A stretch of DNA of 64,000 nt from NCBI RefSeq assembly GCF_000423405.1, contig NZ_AUHX01000001.1:248001-312000 (forward strand), given 5' to 3'. Below are positions 26,228 to 33,628 of the stretch, piece after piece (position 1 is the stretch's first letter; each line of letters starts with the position of its first letter). A program made the translations under genes and the position numbers. Source of the stretch: Mesonia mobilis DSM 19841 (GTDB taxonomy: Bacteria > Bacteroidota > Bacteroidia > Flavobacteriales > Flavobacteriaceae). The notes under the pieces were generated by a model that saw nothing but the letters and a program-made list of their open reading frames with translations, had not been told where the DNA came from and did not search any database.

Positions 26228-27385
26228 ATGGAAGCACAACAATTACTTAACAACTATTCAGCATTCAAAGTTGAAGAGATCAAAGGGCGTTATTTGTCTT
26301 ATGAAATGATTGTCGATTACCTTAAAAATTTGCCGGCATATTTCAATTTAAAAATCGAAGGAACATCGGTTTTAAGTGAAAACATCTATTCTATTGAATT
26401 TGGAAATGGTCCAAAAAAGATATTGATGTGGTCACAAATGCATGGCAACGAATCGACCACCACGAAAGCCGTTTTAGATTTATTAGAATATATAGTCACC
26501 GATCAAAATGATGATTTTAAAAATTCGGTTTTAGAATTTTGTACGATCAAGATTATTTTGGTGCTCAATCCTGACGGACTCAAAAACTACACGCGAGTTA
26601 ACGCAAAAGAAGTCGATTTAAATCGAGACTCCTCTAACCAAACGCAACCCGAAAGTCAACTACTTCGTAAAGTGTTTGATGAGTTTCAACCGGAATATGC
26701 ATTTAACTTGCACGATCAACGCACGATCTTTAGCGCAGGAAAGCAAAATAAGCCCGCTACCGTTTCTTTTTTGGCTCCGGCGTATAACGAAGCTAGAGAA
26801 GTAAATAAGGTACGAAAAAAGGCAATGCAAATAATTATAGCGATGAATAATTATTTACAAACGGTAATTCCTGGTCAGGTAGGTCGTTACGATGATAGTT
26901 TTAATATAAACTGTGTGGGCGATTATTTTCAGAATAGGGGAGCGAGTACCATTTTATTTGAAGCAGGTCACTTTGCTAACGATTATGATCGGGAAGAAAC
27001 CAGAAAATATATTTTCTTATCGCTTTATTATGGTTTGGTAGAAATTATTACTTCAGACTATAAAAATCAAAATATTTCAGATTATGATAAAATTCCTGAA
27101 AATGAAAAGTTGTTTTACGACATTATCATTAAAAATGCAGAAGTAAATGGAGTAATAAAAGATGTCGCTATACAGTATGAAGAAAACTTGCGTAGCAATC
27201 GATTGCACTGGATTCCTAAGCTTCAAGGAGTTGGCGATTTTGAGGAATTTTTTGCGCATAATACGGTGAATGCTAAAAATAAGATTTTACGAATAAATGG
27301 TGTTAAAAACTTCGAAAACGAAACTTATATTGAAGAAATAAGCTTAAATAATGAGATTTTTTCAATAAAATTAACAAATTCTTAA
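26228..27385 (+). CDS. M14-family zinc carboxypeptidase-like protein
   Basis: A 385-residue metallopeptidase. Zinc ligands are visible in WSQMHGNESTTTKAVLD (His72 and Glu75) with the third in YAFNLHDQRT. NPDGLKNYTRVNAKEVDLNRD carries the substrate-binding Asn-Arg pair and LFEAGHFANDYDREE a likely catalytic Glu. No signal peptide is seen, so it is probably cytoplasmic, perhaps acting on murein peptides or other short peptides. The last hundred residues are a less conserved extension. It diverges from the XRE regulator with shared operators. Confidence 0.88.
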   Translation: MEAQQLLNNYSAFKVEEIKGRYLSYEMIVDYLKNLPAYFNLKIEGTSVLSENIYSIEFGNGPKKILMWSQMHGNESTTTKAVLDLLEYIVTDQNDDFKNSVLEFCTIKIILVLNPDGLKNYTRVNAKEVDLNRDSSNQTQPESQLLRKVFDEFQPEYAFNLHDQRTIFSAGKQNKPATVSFLAPAYNEAREVNKVRKKAMQIIIAMNNYLQTVIPGQVGRYDDSFNINCVGDYFQNRGASTILFEAGHFANDYDREETRKYIFLSLYYGLVEIITSDYKNQNISDYDKIPENEKLFYDIIIKNAEVNGVIKDVAIQYEENLRSNRLHWIPKLQGVGDFEEFFAHNTVNAKNKILRINGVKNFENETYIEEISLNNEIFSIKLTNS

Positions 27386-27417
27386 AGCCTAAATTCGGAT
27401 AATGCAAATTTTTGTCT

Positions 27418-27425
27418 TAATTTTG
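27418..27425 (+). promoter_or_regulatory. -7 element of the Lrp/AsnC gene
   Basis: TAATTTTG, a perfect TAnnTTTG match 37 bases before the ATG. TTCG at 27394-27397, one mismatch to TTTG, lies 20 bases upstream. Confidence 0.5.
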
Positions 27426-27462
27426 GCGTTTGAATTAGACGAATTACAATTAAACTATCAAA

Positions 27463-27945
27463 ATGGCAAGATTTAGATTAGACGAAGTAGATCACCAAAT
27501 TCTGGATATCTTAATAGATAATACCAGAACTCCTTTTACAGATATCGCTAAAAAACTTAGCATTTCTGCAGGAACGGTACACGTAAGAGTGAAAAAAATG
27601 GAAGAAGCAGGAATTATTATTGGTTCTTCTTTAACCTTAGATTATAAAAAATTAGGTTATGCATTTATTGCATATGTAGGGGTGTATTTAAATAAAACTT
27701 CTCAAACAAAATTTGTTTTAGAGCGTATTAACGAGATTCCGTTTGTTACGGTAGCACACGTTACTACCGGGAAATTTAATGTATTTTGTAAAGTAAGAGC
27801 AAAAAATACCGAGCACGCAAAACAAATTATCTTTTTATTAGACGATATTGAGGGAGTTTACCGAACAGAAACGATGATCTCGATGGAAGAAAGCTTAAAT
27901 GATAAAAAACGATTAATGCATTCTATTTTTAATGAAATGGCATAA
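27463..27945 (+). CDS. Lrp/AsnC family transcriptional regulator
   Basis: A 160-residue feast/famine regulator. The N-terminal HTH is MARFRLDEVDHQILDILIDNTRTPFTDIAKKL followed by SISAGTVHVRVKKMEEAG. The C-terminal RAM ligand-binding domain runs from LGYAFIAYVGVYL to GVYRTETMISMEESLND. The effector amino acid cannot be read. It follows the M14 peptidase gene by 77 bases with its own promoter-like motif. Confidence 0.93.
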   Translation: MARFRLDEVDHQILDILIDNTRTPFTDIAKKLSISAGTVHVRVKKMEEAGIIIGSSLTLDYKKLGYAFIAYVGVYLNKTSQTKFVLERINEIPFVTVAHVTTGKFNVFCKVRAKNTEHAKQIIFLLDDIEGVYRTETMISMEESLNDKKRLMHSIFNEMA

Positions 27946-27965
27946 TTGATTCTTATATTTCAAAA

Positions 27966-27999
27966 AAAAGGAGCTATTTTAAAATAGCTCCTTTTTTTT
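27966..27999. terminator. Bidirectional intrinsic terminator
   Basis: AAAGGAGCTATTTT / AAAATAGCTCCTTT forms a long perfect stem flanked by A and T runs, between the convergent Lrp/AsnC and yebC genes. Confidence 0.92.
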
Positions 28000-28021
28000 A
28001 TATTTAAATATGGAATAAAAA

Positions 28022-28732
28022 TTACTCTTCCATCGTGTGATATACGTTTTGTACATCATCATCTTCTTCAATTTTTTCAATAAGCTTTTCTACATCTGCA
28101 ACTTCTTCTTCAGAAAGCTTTTTGGTAGTAGTTGGTATTCTTTCGAAACCTGAAGAAAGTATTTCTATATTACGATCTTCTAATTCTTTTTGAATGGCTC
28201 CAAAACTTTCGAAAGGGGCGTAGATTAAAATTCCGTCTTCATCTTCAAAAACTTCTTCGGCTCCAAAATCGATAAACTCCAGTTCTAATTCTTCCGCATC
28301 GATTCCTTCTGCATTTATTCTAAAATTACAAGTGTGGTCGAACATAAATTCAACAGAACCAGAGGTTCCTAAGTTCCCGTTGCATTTGTTAAAATAAGAG
28401 CGAATATTGGCTACGGTTCTGGTATTGTTATCGGTAGCAGTTTCAACTAAAATGGCAATTCCGTGTGGTGCATAACCTTCAAAAAGTACTTCTTTATAAT
28501 CTCCTTGGTTTTTGTCGCTCGCTCGTTTAATGGCACGCTCGATATTATCTTTTGGCATATTTACAGATTTTGCATTCTGTATAACTGCTCTTAAACGTGC
28601 ATTAGCATCTGGATCGGGACCGCCTTCTTTAACGGCCATTACAATATCTTTTCCTATTCTAGTAAAGGCTTTAGACATTGCTGCCCACCTTTTCATTTTT
28701 CTGGCTTTACGGAATTCAAAAGCTCTTCCCAT
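28022..28732 (-). CDS. YebC/PmpR family regulatory or translation factor
   Basis: A 236-residue YebC/TACO1 protein. It begins MGRAFEFRKARKMKRWAAMSKAFTRIG, then has KEGGPDPDANARLRAVI and NMPKDNIERAIKRA, and the acidic middle with YEGYAPHG-like FEGYAPHGIAILVE. Family members were described as DNA-binding regulators and more recently as translation factors for proline-rich stretches. The sequence does not decide. A -7-like motif lies at 28760-28767. Confidence 0.95.
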   Translation of the reverse strand: MGRAFEFRKARKMKRWAAMSKAFTRIGKDIVMAVKEGGPDPDANARLRAVIQNAKSVNMPKDNIERAIKRASDKNQGDYKEVLFEGYAPHGIAILVETATDNNTRTVANIRSYFNKCNGNLGTSGSVEFMFDHTCNFRINAEGIDAEELELEFIDFGAEEVFEDEDGILIYAPFESFGAIQKELEDRNIEILSSGFERIPTTTKKLSEEEVADVEKLIEKIEEDDDVQNVYHTMEE

Positions 28733-28759
28733 GTTATTCTCGTTAAATTATCGTGCTCG

Positions 28760-28767
28760 CAAATTTA
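28760..28767 (-). promoter_or_regulatory. -7 element of the yebC-family gene
   Basis: The minus strand reads TAAATTTG, a perfect TAnnTTTG match 28 bases before the start at 28732. Confidence 0.45.
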
Positions 28768-28804
28768 ATAAAATCTAAAAATTCTAAGGTGTTTTCGCTA
28801 AAAA

Positions 28805-29095
28805 TTAGTCAGCCTCAATAATAGATTCAATGGTTTCTGCCATTTTGAAGTCTTTTTCTGTAACGCCGCCGGCATCGTGGGTAGAAAGGGTAATACTTAA
28901 GGTGTTATAAACATTTGTCCACTCCGGGTGATGTTGTTGCGCTTCCGCTTCAAAAGCAATTCGCGTCATAATACTGAAGGTTTCTTTAAAGTTCTCAAAT
29001 TCAAATTTGGTCTGAATAGAATTCTCTTCATATTGCCAACCTTCTAATTTCTCTAATCGTTGATTAATTTCAGCTTCACTTAATTTTTTCATCAC
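28805..29095 (-). CDS. 4a-hydroxytetrahydrobiopterin dehydratase (PCD/DCoH)
   Basis: A 96-residue pterin carbinolamine dehydratase that regenerates the pterin cofactor of aromatic amino acid hydroxylases. The active-site signature is EAEAQQHHPEWTNVYNTL, followed by LSTHDAGGVTEKD. Length matches the family. No aromatic hydroxylase lies in the window; some members instead support molybdopterin synthesis. It follows the SDR gene on the same strand after 76 bases. Confidence 0.93.
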   Translation of the reverse strand: MMKKLSEAEINQRLEKLEGWQYEENSIQTKFEFENFKETFSIMTRIAFEAEAQQHHPEWTNVYNTLSITLSTHDAGGVTEKDFKMAETIESIIEAD

Positions 29096-29171
29096 TACTA
29101 TTTTTTGTTGAATTTATAAATTTTGAAATTGAATTCTGGCTGAAGAAACTAAATTTAGTACAAGCTTAACA

Positions 29172-29996
29172 TCACGAAACCAGCGTATCTTTTACCACAT
29201 CTTGAATGGTGATCTGAAGATTTTTAGGCAGTAAATTATCTTTGGGTAATAAGGCTAAAAAACGATCTTCATTAGAATCGTAAACACTTTTAAATAACGG
29301 ATTCTCAAGCTGAAGTTGCTTACAAATTTCGTCGATCAAATCGATATGATGTACTAAATCTGTGCTTCCTAAATGAAAAACTCCTTGTAAATCGCGATTA
29401 ATGATGTAATGTAATTGTTGCGTAAATTTAGAAATACTCGTGGCATTGGTCACCACATTCGGGAAAACCTCGATCGCTTCATGCAGGTCGTGTAAAATTT
29501 TTAATTCTTCAATTCTGGGAGATTTGGCGCCGTAAACCATCGGTAAACGAGCAATCACATATTTTTCGTTGGGCAAACGAAGTAAAGCGTTTTCAATTTT
29601 TATTTTGAATTTACCATAAACACTTAACGAAAGCGTTTTGTCGTATTCGTAAGAAGGGTAATTGGTAAACGCGTCAAACACATTGGCAGACGATAAAAAA
29701 ATGAGTTTAGTATCGTGGGTGAGAATATAATTTATAGCTTCAAAATGAGCGTAAATCTGTGCTTCAAATTCGCCACGCATAGCTGAAATAATGAGATCGG
29801 GCTTTAAAGTTTTTAATAAAATTTCTAAAGATTCTGTCTCTGCATCCCATTGATGAAATTTTCGATTTTTATCGAAGAAATCATTTTCTGTTCTGTAAGT
29901 GGCGTGCACATTAAAATAGGGCAGGAGCTCTTTGTAAAGGGCATTTCCTAGAAAGCCGCTTCCGCCTAAAATTAATATTTTTTTTGAATTTTTGAT
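29172..29996 (-). CDS. RmlD-like NAD(P)-dependent sugar epimerase/reductase (SDR); start codon non-standard or lost
   Basis: An extended-SDR protein. The Rossmann motif KKILILGGSGFLGNALYKEL and the catalytic YGKFK (YxxxK) are both visible, plus FLSSANVFDAF and RLPMVYGAKSPR. The first ATG/GTG/TTG-type codon in this frame is GTG at 29909, which would delete the whole nucleotide-binding motif. Upstream, the frame stays open to a TGA just before the gcvT side, with no ATG, GTG, TTG or CTG before the motif. Relatives would start at the codon before KKILILGG, which here is TCA. I give ATC at 29996 as a nominal start. Either a rare start (ATC/ATA/ATT) is used or the start was mutated. Confidence 0.7.
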   Translation of the reverse strand: MKNSKKILILGGSGFLGNALYKELLPYFNVHATYRTENDFFDKNRKFHQWDAETESLEILLKTLKPDLIISAMRGEFEAQIYAHFEAINYILTHDTKLIFLSSANVFDAFTNYPSYEYDKTLSLSVYGKFKIKIENALLRLPNEKYVIARLPMVYGAKSPRIEELKILHDLHEAIEVFPNVVTNATSISKFTQQLHYIINRDLQGVFHLGSTDLVHHIDLIDEICKQLQLENPLFKSVYDSNEDRFLALLPKDNLLPKNLQITIQDVVKDTLVS

Positions 29997-30096
29997 AAAC
30001 TTGGGGTTTGTACTATAAACGGTAAAAAAAGAAAAACTAGTGCTAAAAACAGAATAAAATTGCCTTCAACACTAGTTAAAATTTATTTTCGAAAAA

Positions 30097-31179
30097 TTAT
30101 CCTTTGTAAAATGGCGGTTTAACCACTTTTGCCGGAATTGTTTTCTTTCTAATTTGAATAAAAATTTCGGTTTCAGGTTTACTGAATTCAGTTTTTACAT
30201 AACCTAAACCAATTGCTTTTCCGGTTGAAGGTGATTGCGTACCAGAAGTAACTACACCAATTTCATTTCCTTCGGCATCGGCAATTACATAATCTTTACG
30301 AGGAATACCACGTTCAGTTAATTCGAAACCGACCAATTTACGTTTTGGTCCTTCTTCTTTTTGCTTCTTTAAATTTTCTGAATTTATAAAGTCTTTCGTG
30401 AATTTAGTGATCCATCCTAATCCGGCTTCAATAGGAGAAGTGGTATCGTCAATATCGTTACCATATAAACAGAATCCCATTTCTAAGCGAAGCGTATCAC
30501 GAGCTGCAAGACCGATTGGTTTAATCCCGAAATCTGCTCCGGCTTCTAATACTTTTTTCCAAACCTGTTCAGCAAATTCGTTTTTCACATAAATTTCGAA
30601 TCCGCCACTTCCGGTATAACCTGTGGCTGAAATAATTGTATGTGCAGCACCGGCAAAATCTCCAATTTTAAAATTGTAGAATTTTATTTCAGCTAAATCT
30701 ATATCGGTAAGCGCTTGCATAGCTTCTACCGCTTTTGGACCTTGAATCGCCAATAAAGAATAATCGTCTGAAACATCTTTTAAATCGGCACCCATAGTGT
30801 TATGTTGTGAGATCCAATTCCAATCTTTATCGATGTTTGAAGCATTTACAACTAGTAAATACTTTTCTTCATTCATTCGATAAATAATTAAATCGTCAAC
30901 AATACCGCCGTCTGCGTTAGGCATACACGTATATTGTGCTTTCCCGTCGATAAGTTTAGCAGCATCGTTAGACGATATTTTTTGAATAAGATTTAAAGCT
31001 TCTGGCCCAGAAACTAAAAATTCTCCCATATGTGAAACGTCGAAAACACCAAGTTTTTCACGAACCGTTTCGTGTTCAATATTTACTCCTTCGTAAGAAA
31101 CCGGCATATTATAGCCCGCAAACGGAACCATTTTAGCACCAAGCTCTTCGTGTATATGTGTAAGTTGCGTATTCTTCAT
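30097..31179 (-). CDS. gcvT: Glycine cleavage system T protein (aminomethyltransferase)
   Basis: A 360-residue tetrahydrofolate-dependent aminomethyltransferase that takes the methylamine from the lipoylated H protein. Motifs: [32 protein letters not shown], the [16 protein letters not shown] folate-site segment, [14 protein letters not shown] and the C-terminal [20 protein letters not shown]. No gcvH or gcvP is nearby. I looked for a glycine riboswitch in the upstream 140 bases and saw none. It is upstream of the SDR and pterin dehydratase genes on the same strand. Confidence 0.96.
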   Translation of the reverse strand: MKNTQLTHIHEELGAKMVPFAGYNMPVSYEGVNIEHETVREKLGVFDVSHMGEFLVSGPEALNLIQKISSNDAAKLIDGKAQYTCMPNADGGIVDDLIIYRMNEEKYLLVVNASNIDKDWNWISQHNTMGADLKDVSDDYSLLAIQGPKAVEAMQALTDIDLAEIKFYNFKIGDFAGAAHTIISATGYTGSGGFEIYVKNEFAEQVWKKVLEAGADFGIKPIGLAARDTLRLEMGFCLYGNDIDDTTSPIEAGLGWITKFTKDFINSENLKKQKEEGPKRKLVGFELTERGIPRKDYVIADAEGNEIGVVTSGTQSPSTGKAIGLGYVKTEFSKPETEIFIQIRKKTIPAKVVKPPFYKG

Positions 31180-31202
31180 GACCGCGTCTTTTTGATTTTT
31201 GG

Positions 31203-31210
31203 CAAAATTA
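31203..31210 (-). promoter_or_regulatory. -7 element of gcvT
   Basis: The minus strand reads TAATTTTG, a perfect TAnnTTTG match 24 bases before the gcvT start. Confidence 0.4.
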
Positions 31211-31320
31211 TCAAAAAATAAAGAGTAGCGATAAGAAGTTTTAAAATAATATTAATAATAGATAGATTTATTATGAAATCTTCAAATCACTATCACTTGC
31301 CATTTTTTATGGCTAACAAA

Positions 31321-32613
31321 TTATTTTTTTAAAAATAATTTTAATTCATCGTAATTTTTTATTTTAATACTCTGTTTGTTATTTATTACTAATTCTTTGA
31401 TTTGTTGCGGAATAGCTATTTTAGTTGAAAGTGTTTCTTCAACAGTTTCTAAAAACTTTACGGGATGAGCTGTTTCTAGAAATATACCCAAAGCATCGGG
31501 AAATTCTTCTTTTATCTTTTGCCAACCTAAATAACCCACGGCACCGTGAGGATCTGTAATGTAATTAGTTTTTGTATAAATTTCTTTCATCGCCTTTTTA
31601 GTTTCGTCATCACTAAAACTAAAAGAAGTAAAAGTTTCTTTTAAAGCTTCAGTATCATTGCTGTAGAGTTGCTGAATTCTTACAAAATTGCTAGGATCGC
31701 CAACATCCATCGCATTAGAAATGGTTGCTGTGGAAGGCTTTGCTGAATAAGTTCCTGTTTTTAAAAACTGCGGAACAGTATCGTTCAAATTGGTTGCGGC
31801 CACGAAAAACTCAATTGGTAAACCTAGACTTTTAGCCAGCATTCCTGCACAAATATTTCCGAAATTTCCACTGGGAACCGAGAACACTAATTTTTTATGT
31901 AAGGGTTTTAATTCTTTATACGCAAAGAAATAATAGAACATTTGTGGTAACCAACGCGCAACATTTATAGAGTTGGCTGAAGTTAAATTTAACGTACTCA
32001 ATTCTTCATCTAAAAAAGCTTGTTTTACCATTGCCTGGCAATCGTCAAACGTCCCATCAACTTCTAAAGCGGTAATATTTTGACCTAAAGTGGTAAGTTG
32101 TTTTTCTTGAATTTCAGATACTTTCCCGCTTGGGTAGAGAATAATTACTTCAACACCTTCCACACCTAAAAAACCGTGAGCAACTGCGCCACCGGTATCG
32201 CCGGAAGTAGCTACCAACACCCGAATTTTCTGATCTTTTTTATTTCTATTGAAATAACCTAAACAACGCGCCATAAACCGTGCGCCAACATCTTTAAAAG
32301 CCATCGTGGGGCCGTGAAAAAGTTCTAAAGAATAAGTTCGTTCATCCAATTTTACTAACGGAAAATCAAAGTTTAAAGTTTCTGCTATAATTTTGCGGAG
32401 TTCTTTCTTCGGAATTGATTTGTTCACGAACTGTCGAATTACTTCATAAGCAATTTGTTCGTTACTCATAAACTCAATGGTTTCTAGCATTAATTTATCG
32501 AGCGGAATTAAACTTTCCGGGAAATATAAGCCTTTGTCGGGCGCAATTCCGTTAACCGTGGCTTCTTCAAAATTTACGGTTGGTGCTTTATGATTTAAAC
32601 TGAAATAATTCAT
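31321..32613 (-). CDS. thrC: Threonine synthase
   Basis: A 430-residue PLP enzyme converting O-phosphohomoserine to threonine. The PLP lysine lies in LFHGPTMAFKDVGARFMAR; ATSGDTGGAVAHGFLG and SVPSGNFGNICAGMLAKSLG bind the cofactor phosphate and substrate. It begins with MNYFSLNHKAPTVNFEEA as in other bacterial class II-type enzymes. It is the third gene of the thr operon; the 88-base gap after thrB contains a dispersed palindromic repeat. Confidence 0.96.
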   Translation of the reverse strand: MNYFSLNHKAPTVNFEEATVNGIAPDKGLYFPESLIPLDKLMLETIEFMSNEQIAYEVIRQFVNKSIPKKELRKIIAETLNFDFPLVKLDERTYSLELFHGPTMAFKDVGARFMARCLGYFNRNKKDQKIRVLVATSGDTGGAVAHGFLGVEGVEVIILYPSGKVSEIQEKQLTTLGQNITALEVDGTFDDCQAMVKQAFLDEELSTLNLTSANSINVARWLPQMFYYFFAYKELKPLHKKLVFSVPSGNFGNICAGMLAKSLGLPIEFFVAATNLNDTVPQFLKTGTYSAKPSTATISNAMDVGDPSNFVRIQQLYSNDTEALKETFTSFSFSDDETKKAMKEIYTKTNYITDPHGAVGYLGWQKIKEEFPDALGIFLETAHPVKFLETVEETLSTKIAIPQQIKELVINNKQSIKIKNYDELKLFLKK

Positions 32614-32641
32614 TTTGTATAGTTTTTTGATTTTAGAGATT

Positions 32642-32667
32642 CGTCATCCCGGACTTTATACGGGATC
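32642..32667. repeat. Dispersed palindromic repeat, copy 2
   Basis: CGTCATCCCGGACTTTATAC followed by GGGATC, with stem ATCCCG / CGGGAT. It agrees with the element at 5713-5738 (read on its minus strand) at 22 of 26 positions. Two of the four differences are a paired T-A to C-G change within the stem. It lies in the gap between thrB and thrC. Confidence 0.7.
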
Positions 32668-32701
32668 TCATCCTGCTATTGATTTTAAAATAGTTCTTCA
32701 T

Positions 32702-33625
32702 CTAAAGAATTTTTATCCCATCTCGATTAATTTTAGAAACGTGAATATCATAGGCTACTTCAAATTTACGATAAACCTCTGCCATCGCAGCAGCGATTTG
32801 ATTTGCGGTGGCTTCATCTTTACTCAGTGCAAAAATGGAAGGGCCGGAGCCGGAAATTCCGCTGCCTAAAGCTCCGTTTTTCAGTGCAGTTGCTTTAACT
32901 TCATTAAAACCGGGAATAAGCACGCTTCGCAAGGGTTCGACTATTTCATCGTGTAAACATCTCGCTAACAATTCATAATCACTCGTATATAAAGCACTAA
33001 TTAAACCGGCCAAATTTCCCCATTGGGTAATCGCGTTTTTTAAGGAAACAGAATGTTTTAAAACCGAACGCGCATCGGCAGTTTTCACTTCTAACTGCGG
33101 ATGAATCACCGTTCCTATTAATTGTTCAGGCACCGGAAGTTTTATCACATCAAGCGGATCATAACTTCTTACGAGCGTAAAACCGCCCAAAAGGGCAGGA
33201 GCAACATTATCGGCGTGTAAAGCGCCACTAGCTAATAATTCACCTTGCATTGCAAACGGAATCAATTCTTTTGCTGAAAAAGGTTCATCGAGTAATTGAT
33301 TAATACCGAAAACCGCTCCGGCTGCACTCGCAGCGCTACTCCCGATCCCGCTACCGGGTTTGATTTTTTTATAGATTTCAATTTCGAAACCTGCTTTTAG
33401 TTCTTTTAGATCATTTAATAAAGCTAAACCGGCAACTCCGGCAACATTTTTTTCAGTTTCTAATGGTAAATCCTGACCAACAATTTTAGTGATTTGTATA
33501 CCCGGAGTTTTCGATTTTCTAATGATCATCTCATCACCGGGTTGTTCTAAACAAAGTCCGAGAACATCGAAACCACAAGAAACATTGGCAATGGTAGCCG
33601 GGCAAAATAGTTTAATTTCTTCCAT
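32702..33625 (-). CDS. thrB: Homoserine kinase
   Basis: A 307-residue GHMP kinase that phosphorylates homoserine with ATP. Marks are the start LFCPATIANVSCGFDVLGL, the phosphate-binding loop KPGSGIGSSAASAAGAVFG, DNVAPALLGGFTLVR and the C-terminal GSGISGSGPSIFAL. It starts three bases after the thrA stop, so both are co-transcribed. Confidence 0.96.
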   Translation of the reverse strand: MEEIKLFCPATIANVSCGFDVLGLCLEQPGDEMIIRKSKTPGIQITKIVGQDLPLETEKNVAGVAGLALLNDLKELKAGFEIEIYKKIKPGSGIGSSAASAAGAVFGINQLLDEPFSAKELIPFAMQGELLASGALHADNVAPALLGGFTLVRSYDPLDVIKLPVPEQLIGTVIHPQLEVKTADARSVLKHSVSLKNAITQWGNLAGLISALYTSDYELLARCLHDEIVEPLRSVLIPGFNEVKATALKNGALGSGISGSGPSIFALSKDEATANQIAAAMAEVYRKFEVAYDIHVSKINRDGIKIL

Positions 33626-33628
33626 TGC

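Noticed and set aside
29172-29909. SDR protein starting at GTG 29909
   Set aside because: This start removes GGSGFLG, the nucleotide-binding motif that is present in frame just upstream.
31180-31320. Glycine riboswitch upstream of gcvT
   Set aside because: I looked for the paired GGAGA-type aptamer elements and stems; the 140 bases are AT-rich and unstructured.
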